Positions 29,605-38,575 are shown, counted from the stretch's first letter. The stretch is 64,000 nt of DNA from Janthinobacterium sp. (GCF_009923995.1 NZ_RFSK01000002.1:62001-126000); one strand, 5' to 3'. Notes: a model not told the origin generated them from the letters alone. Numbers and translations: made by a program.

Positions 29605-30309
29605 ATGCGCCTGACCTGCCTCTCCCGCCGCCCAGTTGCCATCGTGTGCGCACTGGCGCTGCTATCGTCCGCCGCCGGGGCGGCCAATCCCCTGGCATCC
29701 CTGACCAATCAGGAGGCCAGCAGCGGCCTGAAGGCGGCGCTGGAGGCCGGCTCGGCTGCCGCCGTGGCGAAATTGGGTGTCGAAAATGGTTTTTTGAACA
29801 ATGACAAGGTGAAGATCAAGCTGCCCGGCATCCTGGAGCAAGCCAAGCCCTTGCTGAAAATGACGGGACGCGGGCAGCAACTGGATGACCTGGTGGTGTC
29901 GATGAACCGTGCCGCCGAATCGGCCGTGCCCCTGGCCAAGCCTTTGCTGCTCGACGCGGTGAAATCGATGAGCGTCACCGATGCCAAGAATATCCTGGCG
30001 GGCGGCGACACCTCGGTGACTGACTTTTTCCGCCAAAAAACATCGGCGCCCCTGGCTGTCAAATTCCTGCCCATCGTGAAGGCCGTCACGGACCGTTCCG
30101 GCCTCGCCAGCAAATACAACAGCACCATGAGCCAGATCGGCAAGTCGGGACTGGTGCCGCAGCAGCAATCGACCGTGGAAGGCTACGTGACCGACCGTGC
30201 GCTCGATGGCCTGTACCTGATGATCGGCGAAGAAGAAAAAGCGATTCGCAGCGATCCGCTTGCGTATGGCAGCAAGATTATCGGTAAGGTTTTCGGCAGC
30301 TTGAAATAA
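29605..30309 (+). CDS. DUF4197 family exported protein
   Basis: 234 residues, with an AAGGAAG ribosome site. A signal peptide (VAIVCALALLSSAAGA) ends near residue 27. The mature part begins NPLASLTNQEASSGLKAALEAGS and contains VENGFLNNDKVKIKLP and the ending DGLYLMIGEEEKAIRSDP, the pattern of DUF4197. The protein is expected in the periplasm. Its function is unknown in the family. It stands alone between the monooxygenase unit and the polysaccharide-export cluster. Confidence 0.88.
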   Translation: MRLTCLSRRPVAIVCALALLSSAAGAANPLASLTNQEASSGLKAALEAGSAAAVAKLGVENGFLNNDKVKIKLPGILEQAKPLLKMTGRGQQLDDLVVSMNRAAESAVPLAKPLLLDAVKSMSVTDAKNILAGGDTSVTDFFRQKTSAPLAVKFLPIVKAVTDRSGLASKYNSTMSQIGKSGLVPQQQSTVEGYVTDRALDGLYLMIGEEEKAIRSDPLAYGSKIIGKVFGSLK

Positions 30310-30717
30310 TAAATGTAAGTGGATGCAAAAAAACATAGTGATATAGGGAAATGGAATTGCCTATATTGCCATAAGTTGTGCTTGCAATATTTGCATTTGA
30401 TTATGCTTTTCCCTTTATCTGATACGCGCAGGCTGCTGCTGCAGATCGAGAACACCACGTCGGCGTGCCCGGATTTACTGCCTTCTGGCGGTGTACTTAA
30501 AGCAATTTTTAGCTTCCTTGGTAACAAATAATGTTAAAATTCTAGGTTGCAATATTCGAACTGTGATAATTTTTTTCAGTTGGATAATTAGATGAGTCCG
30601 AATTTAAACGTCGCATCAGAGATATTTCCTGCTTCGGCTTTTTTGCTCGCTTTGTAGTATTGACAATCCTCCGTATTGATATTTCCGCTTGTGTGAGGGA
30701 CGTGTCGGCGTAGGTTT
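30310..30717. other. AT-rich leader region before the polysaccharide-export cluster
   Basis: About 408 bases, clearly AT-richer than the rest of the window. No convincing gene was seen; a 70-codon frame at 30319-30531 and a 21-codon frame at 30591-30656 lack family features. The 10-mer TTGCAATATT occurs twice (30382-30391 and 30547-30556), 165 bases apart. TTGACA at 30660-30665 lacks a well-spaced -10. The region probably carries the cluster promoter and regulator sites. Confidence 0.5.
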
Positions 30718-30732
30718 TTGAGGTGGTTGGAT

Positions 30733-33700
30733 TTGTTACGCGCACTCCGAAATTCCATTAATTATTCCTGGTGTGGTTACCTGCTGATCGGCGCTCCGTG
30801 TGCCATGGCCGCAACCCCCAATCATGGCGGGCAATCTGGTTACATCAATATGCCGAGCGCTGTTGTTGAGTCCGATGGCACTTTTAGTGTTGGTTACAGC
30901 TATGACAGTCCCTACGGTCAATTATGGGCGACGGCCAATGTGTTGCCTTATTTGCAGGTTACTGGCCGATATGTCTCCATCGCTGGTATTCCCGGTTTTA
31001 CCAGCACGCCGGGAGAGTATGGCAGCGAATATGGCCGCTACAAGGATAAAGTGATCGATGGTAAGTTGCGGCTGTGGCAAGAGAGCCAGTGGCTGCCGTC
31101 GGTTGCCTTGGGGATGACCGACGTTTTTGGAACGGAGTTATTCAAGGGACACTACGTCGTGGCGACCAAGACTTTCGGGGAGGCCAAGAATGTCGAGGCT
31201 AGCCTTGGTTATTCGCGTGGGCGCCCCGATGGCGTGTTTGCCGGCGCTCGCTGGACGCCGGCCAGTATGCCGCGTTGGTCTATGGTCGCGGAGTATGATG
31301 CCATCAACTACAAGAATGACTTCTATGCGGGTTCCACGCAGGCCGGCAAGCGTAGCAAAGGTCCATCGCTGGGGCTGGAATATCGTTGGGGCTGGCTTGC
31401 TGTACAGGCGGCGCGAAGCCGCGACCAGTTCAGCGTCAATGCCTTTGTCAGTATTCCGTTCGGTGAGCGTGAATTTATTCCCAAAATATATGAACCGCCA
31501 TTTTTTGTCGACAGCAAAAATCCGCCGCCGTTGCCCACCATAGAAGAATGGCGACATGATGCTGGTTATGGTGCCGACCTGGTCAATGCGCTGGTTAAGC
31601 AGGACTACAAGAATATCCGCGTCAGTCAGACTGGCAACACGCTCAATCTGACGTTGACCAATAGCCGTATTTCTAACCTTGGCCGGGCGATCGGCCGTGC
31701 CGCCCGCACCGCCCTTGCATTCACTCCCGTCGGAGTGACGACGATACGCATCACTTACACCAAGCTGGACCAGCCTATCGCCACATACGAATTCTTCGAC
31801 CTGAAGAAGCTCAATGATTATTTGGCTGGCAAGATCGATCGCAAGGAGTTTCTCGACGTCGTATTGTTGCGTTATCCAAACAAGGAAGACGTCATTACCG
31901 ACAAGGAACAAGAGTGGTTGTCTGGCTTCATGGAGCAGGCCGTGCCAGTTTCCGTGCCAGCCAAGCCGGAACCTGCGGTTGCCGCGACAACGGTGCCCGT
32001 GACTGTTCCTGGTACATCGACACTGCCGGCGGTAACGCCAGTCCCTGCGGTTGTCGCTAGCGTTGATCCGATAGCTGCCAATGCCGTTACCGATGCTACC
32101 GCCAGCGCTGCTGCCGTGGCGTCGGAGGGAAAGCTTGGCGTGGCTCTGGGGCAAGAAGGCGACATCATTCAAGTCAGCTCGCTGGACCGTGAAGCCAATC
32201 GCTTCAAGATTGCTCCCAAAGTGGGGTTCTTCTTCAACGACCCCAGTGGCGCATTCCGCTATTCGATCGCTGCCGTGGCCAACTACGACAAGCGTTTGGC
32301 GGATGGACTGTATTTCAACGGCGTCGCCAGCATGCAGTTGCTTGAAACGGTCTCAGGCGTCAAGCAGGAATCGAACAGCCTGTTGCCGCACGTGCGCTCC
32401 GATGTTGCCAAGTACCTGCGCGGCAATCGCTTCTCGGTGACGCGCGTGTTGCTGAATCAATATTTCAATCCTGCCGAACGCTGGTATGCCCGTGCTTCAG
32501 TTGGTCTATATGAAGACATGTTCCGAGGTGCCGGTGGTCAGGTGTTGTATTTGCCGAAACAAAGTAACTGGGCGGCGGACTTATCGGTCGATGCCTTACA
32601 GCAACGTGGCTATAGTGGAGTATTGAGCCGGCGCGACTATCAGACGGTTACTGCGATTGGTTCGCTGCATTATCGCCTTCCCTATGACATTACGGTGACT
32701 GCACGGGCTGGCCGATTCCTGGCCAAGGATACGGGAGTGCGCATGGAGTTCAAACGCCGCTTCCAGTCCGGGATCGAAGTGGGGGCGTGGTATACGCATA
32801 CGAATGGCAAGGACATTACCAATCCTGGTACGCCTGAAAAACCATATCAGGACCGCGGCATCTTCCTGTCGATACCACTGAATACGATGTTGCCATCGGA
32901 TACCCAGGCAACGGCAGGTTTTTCGTTGTCGCCATGGACACGCGATATTGGGCAGATGGTTGCTTCACCCGGCGACTTGTATGACCTGATCGAACGCCCG
33001 CGAGCAGATATGCATAGTTACGATGGTTTGGGCAATTTTGGCGAGCGTGCCGATGAGCAGAATCTGCCTGCCGTCAATCCGCCCGTACGTCCATTTGGCA
33101 ATCCATGGGCTGCCATGCGTGCGCGCATGGAGCAGTCGTCCTCCACGTTGCCGGAACCGGCAGCATGGGTCAAGGCGACAGGCGTCGCTGCTGGCGCGGT
33201 ATTGCTTGCAGGTTTGACAGACAAGCCAGTGGACCGTGCAGTCAGCAGACATCAGGATTCACGTATATTGCGCGACTGGGATAAAGTTGGCAGAGCGCTA
33301 CCGTACGCCTTGGTCGGTGCAGCAGGCGCCGCATTTGCGCTGGGCGATGAGCGCATGCAGAACACGGGCCTGATTGCCTTGCAATCCCTGGCGTTGACCA
33401 GCGGTGTTGCCTATGGCAGCAAGTATCTGGTAGCCCGTGCCCGCCCCGGTGACGGAAAGAGTGCTTGGGATAGTTTCGGCAATGCAGAAAAACGTTCAGA
33501 CGGCTCCTTTCCTTCGGGGCACGCTTCAATTGCCTTTGCCGCAGTAACTCCATTTGCCAAGGAGTATGACGCGCCGTGGTTGTATGGCGTAGCCGCTCTC
33601 GGTTCGGCTGGCCGCGTGGCCGGTCGCAAGCACTGGGTGTCTGACACGGTGGTCGGCGGTATTCTCGGCTATGCGGTAGGTAATTGGCTGTGGCAATCAC

Positions 33701-33780
33701 AGCGCGATCAGAGTGGTTCACGCTTGTCGATCAGTCCCGGCCCCAAGGAATTAAGCGTCAGTTGGCAAAAAGAGTATTAA
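30733..33780 (+). CDS. YjbH/GfcD-like polysaccharide outer-membrane protein fused to a PAP2 phosphatase domain
   Basis: About 1015 residues. No ATG fits; TTG at 30733 lies 9 bases after a GAGGT site (30719-30723), and TTG at 30718 or 30727 are alternatives. A signal peptide ends near GAPCAMA. The YjbH (DUF940) part covers about residues 30-800: GQSGYINMPSAVVESDGTFSVGYS, repeated beta-rich segments and a central Pro/Val/Ala linker. The last 200 residues hold a complete PAP2 site: KYLVARARP near 897, PSGHAS near 927, and GRVAGRKHWVSDTVVG near 962. YjbH proteins help export exopolysaccharide and E. coli YjbH has about 700 residues, so the phosphatase part is an addition. It is the first gene of the cluster. 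Confidence 0.85.
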   Translation: MLRALRNSINYSWCGYLLIGAPCAMAATPNHGGQSGYINMPSAVVESDGTFSVGYSYDSPYGQLWATANVLPYLQVTGRYVSIAGIPGFTSTPGEYGSEYGRYKDKVIDGKLRLWQESQWLPSVALGMTDVFGTELFKGHYVVATKTFGEAKNVEASLGYSRGRPDGVFAGARWTPASMPRWSMVAEYDAINYKNDFYAGSTQAGKRSKGPSLGLEYRWGWLAVQAARSRDQFSVNAFVSIPFGEREFIPKIYEPPFFVDSKNPPPLPTIEEWRHDAGYGADLVNALVKQDYKNIRVSQTGNTLNLTLTNSRISNLGRAIGRAARTALAFTPVGVTTIRITYTKLDQPIATYEFFDLKKLNDYLAGKIDRKEFLDVVLLRYPNKEDVITDKEQEWLSGFMEQAVPVSVPAKPEPAVAATTVPVTVPGTSTLPAVTPVPAVVASVDPIAANAVTDATASAAAVASEGKLGVALGQEGDIIQVSSLDREANRFKIAPKVGFFFNDPSGAFRYSIAAVANYDKRLADGLYFNGVASMQLLETVSGVKQESNSLLPHVRSDVAKYLRGNRFSVTRVLLNQYFNPAERWYARASVGLYEDMFRGAGGQVLYLPKQSNWAADLSVDALQQRGYSGVLSRRDYQTVTAIGSLHYRLPYDITVTARAGRFLAKDTGVRMEFKRRFQSGIEVGAWYTHTNGKDITNPGTPEKPYQDRGIFLSIPLNTMLPSDTQATAGFSLSPWTRDIGQMVASPGDLYDLIERPRADMHSYDGLGNFGERADEQNLPAVNPPVRPFGNPWAAMRARMEQSSSTLPEPAAWVKATGVAAGAVLLAGLTDKPVDRAVSRHQDSRILRDWDKVGRALPYALVGAAGAAFALGDERMQNTGLIALQSLALTSGVAYGSKYLVARARPGDGKSAWDSFGNAEKRSDGSFPSGHASIAFAAVTPFAKEYDAPWLYGVAALGSAGRVAGRKHWVSDTVVGGILGYAVGNWLWQSQRDQSGSRLSISPGPKELSVSWQKEY

Positions 33781-33841
33781 ATTTGGGCTTGCGTTTGTAG
33801 CCGCATGCATTATTCATTGATTAATTCAGATAAAGAACAGC

Positions 33842-35719
33842 ATGAAAAAGCATCATCACATTACACGACCACTTATTAAGCAATTGATATTATCTGCATG
33901 TGCATTGGGGATGGTTTCGCCGCTTGCCATGGCGCAACAGGAAGAAACTGATGCTGGCCGTACCGTACAGAGCAGCCCCTTGCCTAGTATCAAGAATTCG
34001 CGCAATGAGCAACGTTCAGCGCAGCCTGTACTCCGGCCAGCCCGAGCCGCCGCGCCGGTGCGTGCCGACACGGCCGGTTTTGCAGCGTTTGTCAAAGGTG
34101 TTACCGGACAGCCGCTGCAGGTATTTGGCGCCGATTTATTCGGCGACGTACCGAGCACCTTTGCGCCGTTTGACGGTGCGCAAGCCAACCAGGACTATTT
34201 GATCGGCACTGGCGATGAGCTGCAGATTCGCGGCTGGGGCATGGTCGATATCGATATTAGCGCCACGGTTGACCGTAGCGGCTCGATCTATATCCCACGC
34301 GTGGGATCAGTCAAAGTCAGCGGTGTACGGTATGGCGATCTACAGGGATACCTGAAAAAAGCGGTGGGTAAATTCTTCACCAATTTTGAGTTGAGTGCCA
34401 GCATTGCGCAGACGCACTCCTTGCAAGTGTATGTGGTGGGCCATGCGGTACGTCCCGGTACGTACACGTTGGGTGCCATGAGCAGTCTCCTCAATGCCTT
34501 GTTTACGTCGGGTGGGCCGAATGCCAGTGGCAGCATGCGCAATATCCAGCTTAAGCGCGCAGGACAAACGGTTGCCACTTTTGACGTCTATGACATGTTA
34601 CTGAAGGGGGACAAATCGCATGACTTGACCTTGCGTGATGGCGACGTGATCTATATCCCGGAAGTCGGCCCATTGGTCGCATTGACGGGTAACGTGAAGC
34701 GCCCCGCTATTTTCGAATTGAAGGGCCCGGCAACGCTGCAAGACGTTACTTCATGGGCAGGTGGTTTTGATTCCGCGGCGTCAAGCAAACAGGTGATTGT
34801 CGAGAAAAGTATCAATAACAGTTTCCAATCCGTACTGGACGTGACTGTAGACAAGGATGGAGGCAGCAGCGCGTTGGCAGCGGTGCCGGTGGCATCGACC
34901 GACGTCCTGCGAGTGTTTTCACCTGGTGCGATTGCTGTGCCGTCGCAACTGCAGGTCGAATACGTCCGCGTTGCCGGCGAAGCCAAGCAGACTGGTGTTG
35001 TGAAACTGAACAAGGGTGAAACGCTGCGCGAATTGATGAGTCGACTTGGTGGTGTTACGGAAAATGGATATATCTACGCCACAGAATTAACGCGTGATTC
35101 GATTCGCGCAGCACAGCAGGCTAAGCTTGATGAAATTGCTGACCGTTTTGAGCGTGAACTTGATTCGGCAGCAACTCAGCGGTTGAGCAACACGACTGAT
35201 AAGGAAAACGCCAGCAAGGTGGCGATGGAAGCAGAACAGCAGCGTCGTATCGTGCAAAAGCTGCGTACTGTAAAGGCGACGGGTCGTATTGTGCTCGAAC
35301 TGCAAGATAGTGAGGCGCAAATAAAGAATTTGCCAGATGTGCCGCTGCGTGATGGTGACAGCGTGTATATCCCACGTCGTCCAAGCACAGTTGACGTGCT
35401 TGGCTCGGTATTCCAGCAAAACACGTTTGTATACCGCCCAAAGCGTACCGTCAGCAATTATGTAGATCTGGCCGGCGGCGTGACTGACGGTGCAGACAAG
35501 TCTGAAATGTATGTGGTGCGTGCCGATGGCACGGCGCAAAGTGGTCGCAATATCGGCTGGTTCTCCGGATTGGGTGGCGCAGCCTTGAATCCGGGCGACA
35601 CTGTCGTGGTACCGGAGAAGATCGTACGTGGTTCCTTCATGCAGGACTTGAAGGAATGGACGGCAATCTTTTATCAATTCGGTTTGGGTGCTGCAGGATT
35701 GAAGGTTCTCAAAGACTAA
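33842..35719 (+). CDS. Polysaccharide export protein with SLBB domains (KpsD/Wza-like)
   Basis: 625 residues, close to KpsD in size and larger than Wza. The signal sequence ends SPLAMA before QQEETD. An LSAC sequence near residue 20 resembles a lipobox, but its hydrophobic core is too short, so lipidation is doubtful. The polysaccharide-export domain begins LIGTGDELQIRGWGMVDIDI near residue 120. SLBB folds follow (VYVVGHAVRPGTYTLGAMSS, ALTGNVKRPAIFELKG, VDVLGSVFQQNTFVY). It forms the periplasmic/outer-membrane channel for polysaccharide. It lies between the YjbH-PAP2 gene and a KpsE/Wzz-like gene. Confidence 0.92.
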   Translation: MKKHHHITRPLIKQLILSACALGMVSPLAMAQQEETDAGRTVQSSPLPSIKNSRNEQRSAQPVLRPARAAAPVRADTAGFAAFVKGVTGQPLQVFGADLFGDVPSTFAPFDGAQANQDYLIGTGDELQIRGWGMVDIDISATVDRSGSIYIPRVGSVKVSGVRYGDLQGYLKKAVGKFFTNFELSASIAQTHSLQVYVVGHAVRPGTYTLGAMSSLLNALFTSGGPNASGSMRNIQLKRAGQTVATFDVYDMLLKGDKSHDLTLRDGDVIYIPEVGPLVALTGNVKRPAIFELKGPATLQDVTSWAGGFDSAASSKQVIVEKSINNSFQSVLDVTVDKDGGSSALAAVPVASTDVLRVFSPGAIAVPSQLQVEYVRVAGEAKQTGVVKLNKGETLRELMSRLGGVTENGYIYATELTRDSIRAAQQAKLDEIADRFERELDSAATQRLSNTTDKENASKVAMEAEQQRRIVQKLRTVKATGRIVLELQDSEAQIKNLPDVPLRDGDSVYIPRRPSTVDVLGSVFQQNTFVYRPKRTVSNYVDLAGGVTDGADKSEMYVVRADGTAQSGRNIGWFSGLGGAALNPGDTVVVPEKIVRGSFMQDLKEWTAIFYQFGLGAAGLKVLKD

Positions 35720-35773
35720 ACATTTTGTATGGCGTAGCTCGGCAGTCGGGCTGCGCTTATTTGAAAGAAAATT

Positions 35774-36982
35774 ATGCACGATAAAGTTGCAACTGTATTG
35801 CCACATGCTGGGAATGGTGACGATGCAGAGTCGTTGAATCTGATCGATGTACTCGCCATTTTCTCTCGCCAGCGCAAGGTTATGCTGGTCGTACTGAGCC
35901 TCAGCATGATCGTCGCTCTCGCTGCCGCTTTTCTGATGCGGCCTTTTTTTATCAGTACAGCCGTCATTTTGCCTCCGCAGCAAGCAACATCGGCCGCTAG
36001 CATGATGTTATCCCAACTGGGGGGGTTATCCGCTGCGGCAGGCGGATTGGCCGGGCTGAAAAATCCGAATGAAATTTACATTGGTATGCTGCAAAGCCGT
36101 TCTATTGGCGATCGACTGATTACTGAGTTCAAATTGCAGGAACGCTATGATGAAACCACGATGGATGAGACGCGCATGGAATTGCTGAAGAAAGCCAGCT
36201 TCATGAGTGGCAAGGACGGCATGATCCGTATCTCTGTGGAAGATCATGATCCGCGTTTTTCCGCGCAACTTGCGAATGCCTATGTCGACCAACTGATACG
36301 CTTGACGCGGACTCTGGCTGTGACAGAAGCAGCGCGTCGGCGACTCTATTTCGAAGGCCAGCTCAAGACAGTCAAGAATCAACTGGCGGACGCCGAAGTG
36401 GCCATGCGTAGCATGCAGGAAACGACGGGTATGCTGCAACTCGACGCGCAAGTCAAAAGCATCATTGCCAATGAAGCGCAATTGCAGGGTATGATCGCCG
36501 CGAAAGAGGTGCAGTTGGGTGCCATGCGTTCCTTTGCAACCATAAACAATCCCGCCTATGTCCGTTTGCAGGAGGAGGTGCGTGGTTTGAATGCGCAATT
36601 GGGTAAACTGAAAAAAGGGCAGGAATCGTCACAGGGCGATGCCATTATGGCTACCAGGAAGATCCCGGAAGTCGGCGTCGAATATATTCGCAGCCTACGT
36701 GACGTCAAGTATTATGAAACCATGTTCGAGATGATGGCCAAGCAGTATGAGCTGGCCAAAATTGATGAATCGAAGGATTCCTCGGTTATCCAATTGCTCG
36801 ATTCTGCAGTCGTGCCAGAGAAAAAATCGGGGCCGAAGCGGGGGCGCTTGTTGCTCGGCGGCTTGTTCGGAGGTCTTGTTCTTGCCGCTATTATTGCACT
36901 GTTACGTGATAGTTACATGCGCATGCGTAACGATGTCGGAAACCAAGTACGCTGGACTGAGCTGCGTCAAGCGCGTAAATAG
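35774..36982 (+). CDS. Chain-length/export inner-membrane protein (Wzz/KpsE-like)
   Basis: 402 residues. Wzz topology is clear: a first membrane helix at about 36-56 (VMLVVLSLSMIVALAAAFLM), a long periplasmic coiled-coil part (about 150-310, ending at IRSLRDVKYYETMFEMMAKQYELAKIDE) and a second helix near 360-380 (LLLGGLFGGLVLAAIIALL). There is no C-terminal tyrosine kinase domain, as in KpsE. It links cytoplasmic polymer supply to the outer-membrane exporter. The preceding gene ends 54 bases upstream. No glycosyltransferase gene is in this cluster. Confidence 0.9.
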   Translation: MHDKVATVLPHAGNGDDAESLNLIDVLAIFSRQRKVMLVVLSLSMIVALAAAFLMRPFFISTAVILPPQQATSAASMMLSQLGGLSAAAGGLAGLKNPNEIYIGMLQSRSIGDRLITEFKLQERYDETTMDETRMELLKKASFMSGKDGMIRISVEDHDPRFSAQLANAYVDQLIRLTRTLAVTEAARRRLYFEGQLKTVKNQLADAEVAMRSMQETTGMLQLDAQVKSIIANEAQLQGMIAAKEVQLGAMRSFATINNPAYVRLQEEVRGLNAQLGKLKKGQESSQGDAIMATRKIPEVGVEYIRSLRDVKYYETMFEMMAKQYELAKIDESKDSSVIQLLDSAVVPEKKSGPKRGRLLLGGLFGGLVLAAIIALLRDSYMRMRNDVGNQVRWTELRQARK

Positions 36983-37112
36983 TACGATTTCCGGAAGATG
37001 TTTGGGCTGGCCTCGATGCTGGAATGATGCGCTACACTCGTCTATATAATCTGACGGGTGCGCTTTCGGGTACAGAATGTGGCCTGATAAGATCATTAAG
37101 AAATACTTGCCC

Positions 37113-37153
37113 CAAAAAAAACAGGTGAAACTAGGTTTCACCTGTTTTTTTAT
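37113..37153. terminator. Bidirectional rho-independent terminator
   Basis: AACAGGTGAAAC pairs with GTTTCACCTGTT over a TAG loop, flanked by eight A on the left and seven T on the right. It closes the export cluster on the plus strand and the YjbE-like gene on the minus strand. Confidence 0.95.
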
Positions 37154-37185
37154 TTTAAAAAGGATTCGTCAGAATCCTTATAAAA

Positions 37186-37425
37186 TTAATGGTGCGAAGT
37201 CGTGTGGTGCGTGGTGGTCGAATCCGAGCTTGCTGCACCGGCAACGACTGCAACGGCTGCACCGATTGCGATCATCGTGCTGACGCTCAGGCCGGCAACG
37301 GTGGTGCCAGCGGCTGCACCAGCTGCTGGAGCGGCCGCTGCAGGTGCTGGGGCTGGAGTCGATTGAGCCATTGCTTGCGCGGAAGCGAAGCACAGGATTG
37401 CCGAGGCGATCAGAATTTTCTTCAT
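37186..37425 (-). CDS. Small exported YjbE/GfcA-like protein with Thr/His-rich tail
   Basis: 79 residues from the ATG at 37425, with AGGAT upstream. A signal peptide (ILIASAILCFASAQAMA) is followed by an Ala/Pro-rich part and a hydrophobic stretch (VAGLSVSTMIAIGAAVAVVAGAA). The end is DSTTTHHTTSHH. E. coli YjbE and GfcA are small exported proteins of the same build, with Thr-rich tails, encoded with YjbH/GfcD. The match is by architecture, not clear homology. It converges on the export genes and shares their terminator. The His residues could bind metal. Confidence 0.65.
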   Translation of the reverse strand: MKKILIASAILCFASAQAMAQSTPAPAPAAAAPAAGAAAGTTVAGLSVSTMIAIGAAVAVVAGAASSDSTTTHHTTSHH

Positions 37426-37684
37426 GGAATATCCTTTTTGGTTAAACAGTGGAGGGATACAGCTAAAACTTACAGAACTACTATATGATTGTAGCAACTT
37501 TTTTCATTTTAATCCGTGCTTTGGCGCAAGCGTGAGCGCCGACACACTTACTCATCGGCCATCTTAAAGCATTTTTGTCATCTGCGCTCTTAATCTCGAT
37601 GCAAGTGAAATAATTTTATATGTATATGTATGTTTTAATGCAATTTCGTGATAGCACGAAGGCGTAGAGAGGGTGGCACATAGT

Positions 37685-37713
37685 TTGCCACTAGACGGCA
37701 TCCCGCGTAAAAT
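37685..37713 (+). promoter_or_regulatory. Sigma-70 promoter of tRNA-Gly
   Basis: TTGCCA (37685-37690), a 17-base spacer and TAAAAT (37708-37713) place the start about 3 bases before the mature tRNA 5' end at 37723. Confidence 0.7.
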
Positions 37714-37722
37714 GCAGGCTTC

Positions 37723-37796
37723 GCGGGTGTAGCTCAATGGTAGAGCAGAAGCTTCCCAAGCTTACGACGAGGGTTCGATTCCCTTCACCCGCTCCA
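37723..37796 (+). tRNA. tRNA-Gly (anticodon CCC)
   Basis: A 74-base cloverleaf with encoded CCA. The acceptor arms are GCGGGTG and CACCCGC, the D arm is GCTC/GAGC, the anticodon loop TTCCCAA gives CCC, and the T arm is AGGG-TTCGATT-CCCT. It closely resembles the E. coli glyU sequence. It decodes GGG glycine codons. The 27-43 position of the anticodon stem is a G-A mismatch. Confidence 0.96.
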
Positions 37797-37849
37797 TTTT
37801 CCGCTGGCGCCTGGCTTTGTGCGGCGCGGCCACTATTTTCTTCATTCCC

Positions 37850-38569
37850 ATGTCTTCAGATACCCCAGCAAACGGCCCTGCGCGGCCGATGATGTACGAT
37901 CCGACCGAACACCGCATCCGCAGTTTCGTGACCCGCGCGGGACGGCTCTCCGTGGCGCAGGCGCGCGCGCTTGAGACGCTGGGACCGCAGTTCCTGTTGC
38001 CGTTCGCCAAAGAACCCATGGATTTCGAGCAGGTGTTCGGCCGCAAGGCGCCCGTTATCCTGGAAATCGGTTTCGGCATGGGGGCGACCACGGCGCATAT
38101 CGCCAAGGCCATGCCCGAGAAGGATTTCATCGGCGTCGAAGTGCATACGCCCGGCGTCGGCAGCCTGTTGAAGCTGATCGGCGAGGAATCGCTGACGAAT
38201 CTGCGCCTGCTGCAGCACGATGCCGTGGAAGTGCTCACGCACATGATTCCCGCCAATTCGCTGGCCGGTATCCACGTCTTTTTCCCCGACCCATGGCACA
38301 AGGCGCGTCACAACAAGCGCCGGCTGATCCAGTCGCCGTTCGTCAAGCAGTTAACCGATCGGCTGGCACCGGGCGGCTATCTGCACTGCGCCACGGACTG
38401 GGAAGATTATGCGGTGCAGATGTTGGAGGTGCTGGGTACCGAGCCGCAATTGCGCAATAGCGCCGATGGTTACGCGCCACAGCCCGCATATCGTCCGCTG
38501 ACCAAGTTTGAAAACCGCGGTTTGAAGCTGGGCCACGGCGTCTGGGATTTGGTATTCATCAAGAAATAA
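37850..38569 (+). CDS. trmB: tRNA (guanine-N7-)-methyltransferase
   Basis: 239 residues from the ATG at 37850; an in-frame ATG 11 codons upstream is less likely, and neither has a good ribosome site. TrmB makes m7G46 in tRNA using SAM. Family marks are [14 protein letters not shown], the SAM motif [16 protein letters not shown] near residue 76, [10 protein letters not shown], and the catalytic stretch [18 protein letters not shown] near 142-159. It is encoded 53 bases after the tRNA gene and may be co-transcribed with it. Confidence 0.95.
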   Translation: MSSDTPANGPARPMMYDPTEHRIRSFVTRAGRLSVAQARALETLGPQFLLPFAKEPMDFEQVFGRKAPVILEIGFGMGATTAHIAKAMPEKDFIGVEVHTPGVGSLLKLIGEESLTNLRLLQHDAVEVLTHMIPANSLAGIHVFFPDPWHKARHNKRRLIQSPFVKQLTDRLAPGGYLHCATDWEDYAVQMLEVLGTEPQLRNSADGYAPQPAYRPLTKFENRGLKLGHGVWDLVFIKK

Positions 38570-38575
38570 ACGCGC

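Noticed and set aside
30319-30531. 70-codon frame in the leader of the export cluster
   Set aside because: No ribosome site and no family features; it overlaps probable regulatory DNA.
37723-37796. tRNA gene as an attachment site for an island
   Set aside because: No integrase gene and no second copy of the tRNA 3' end was found in the window.
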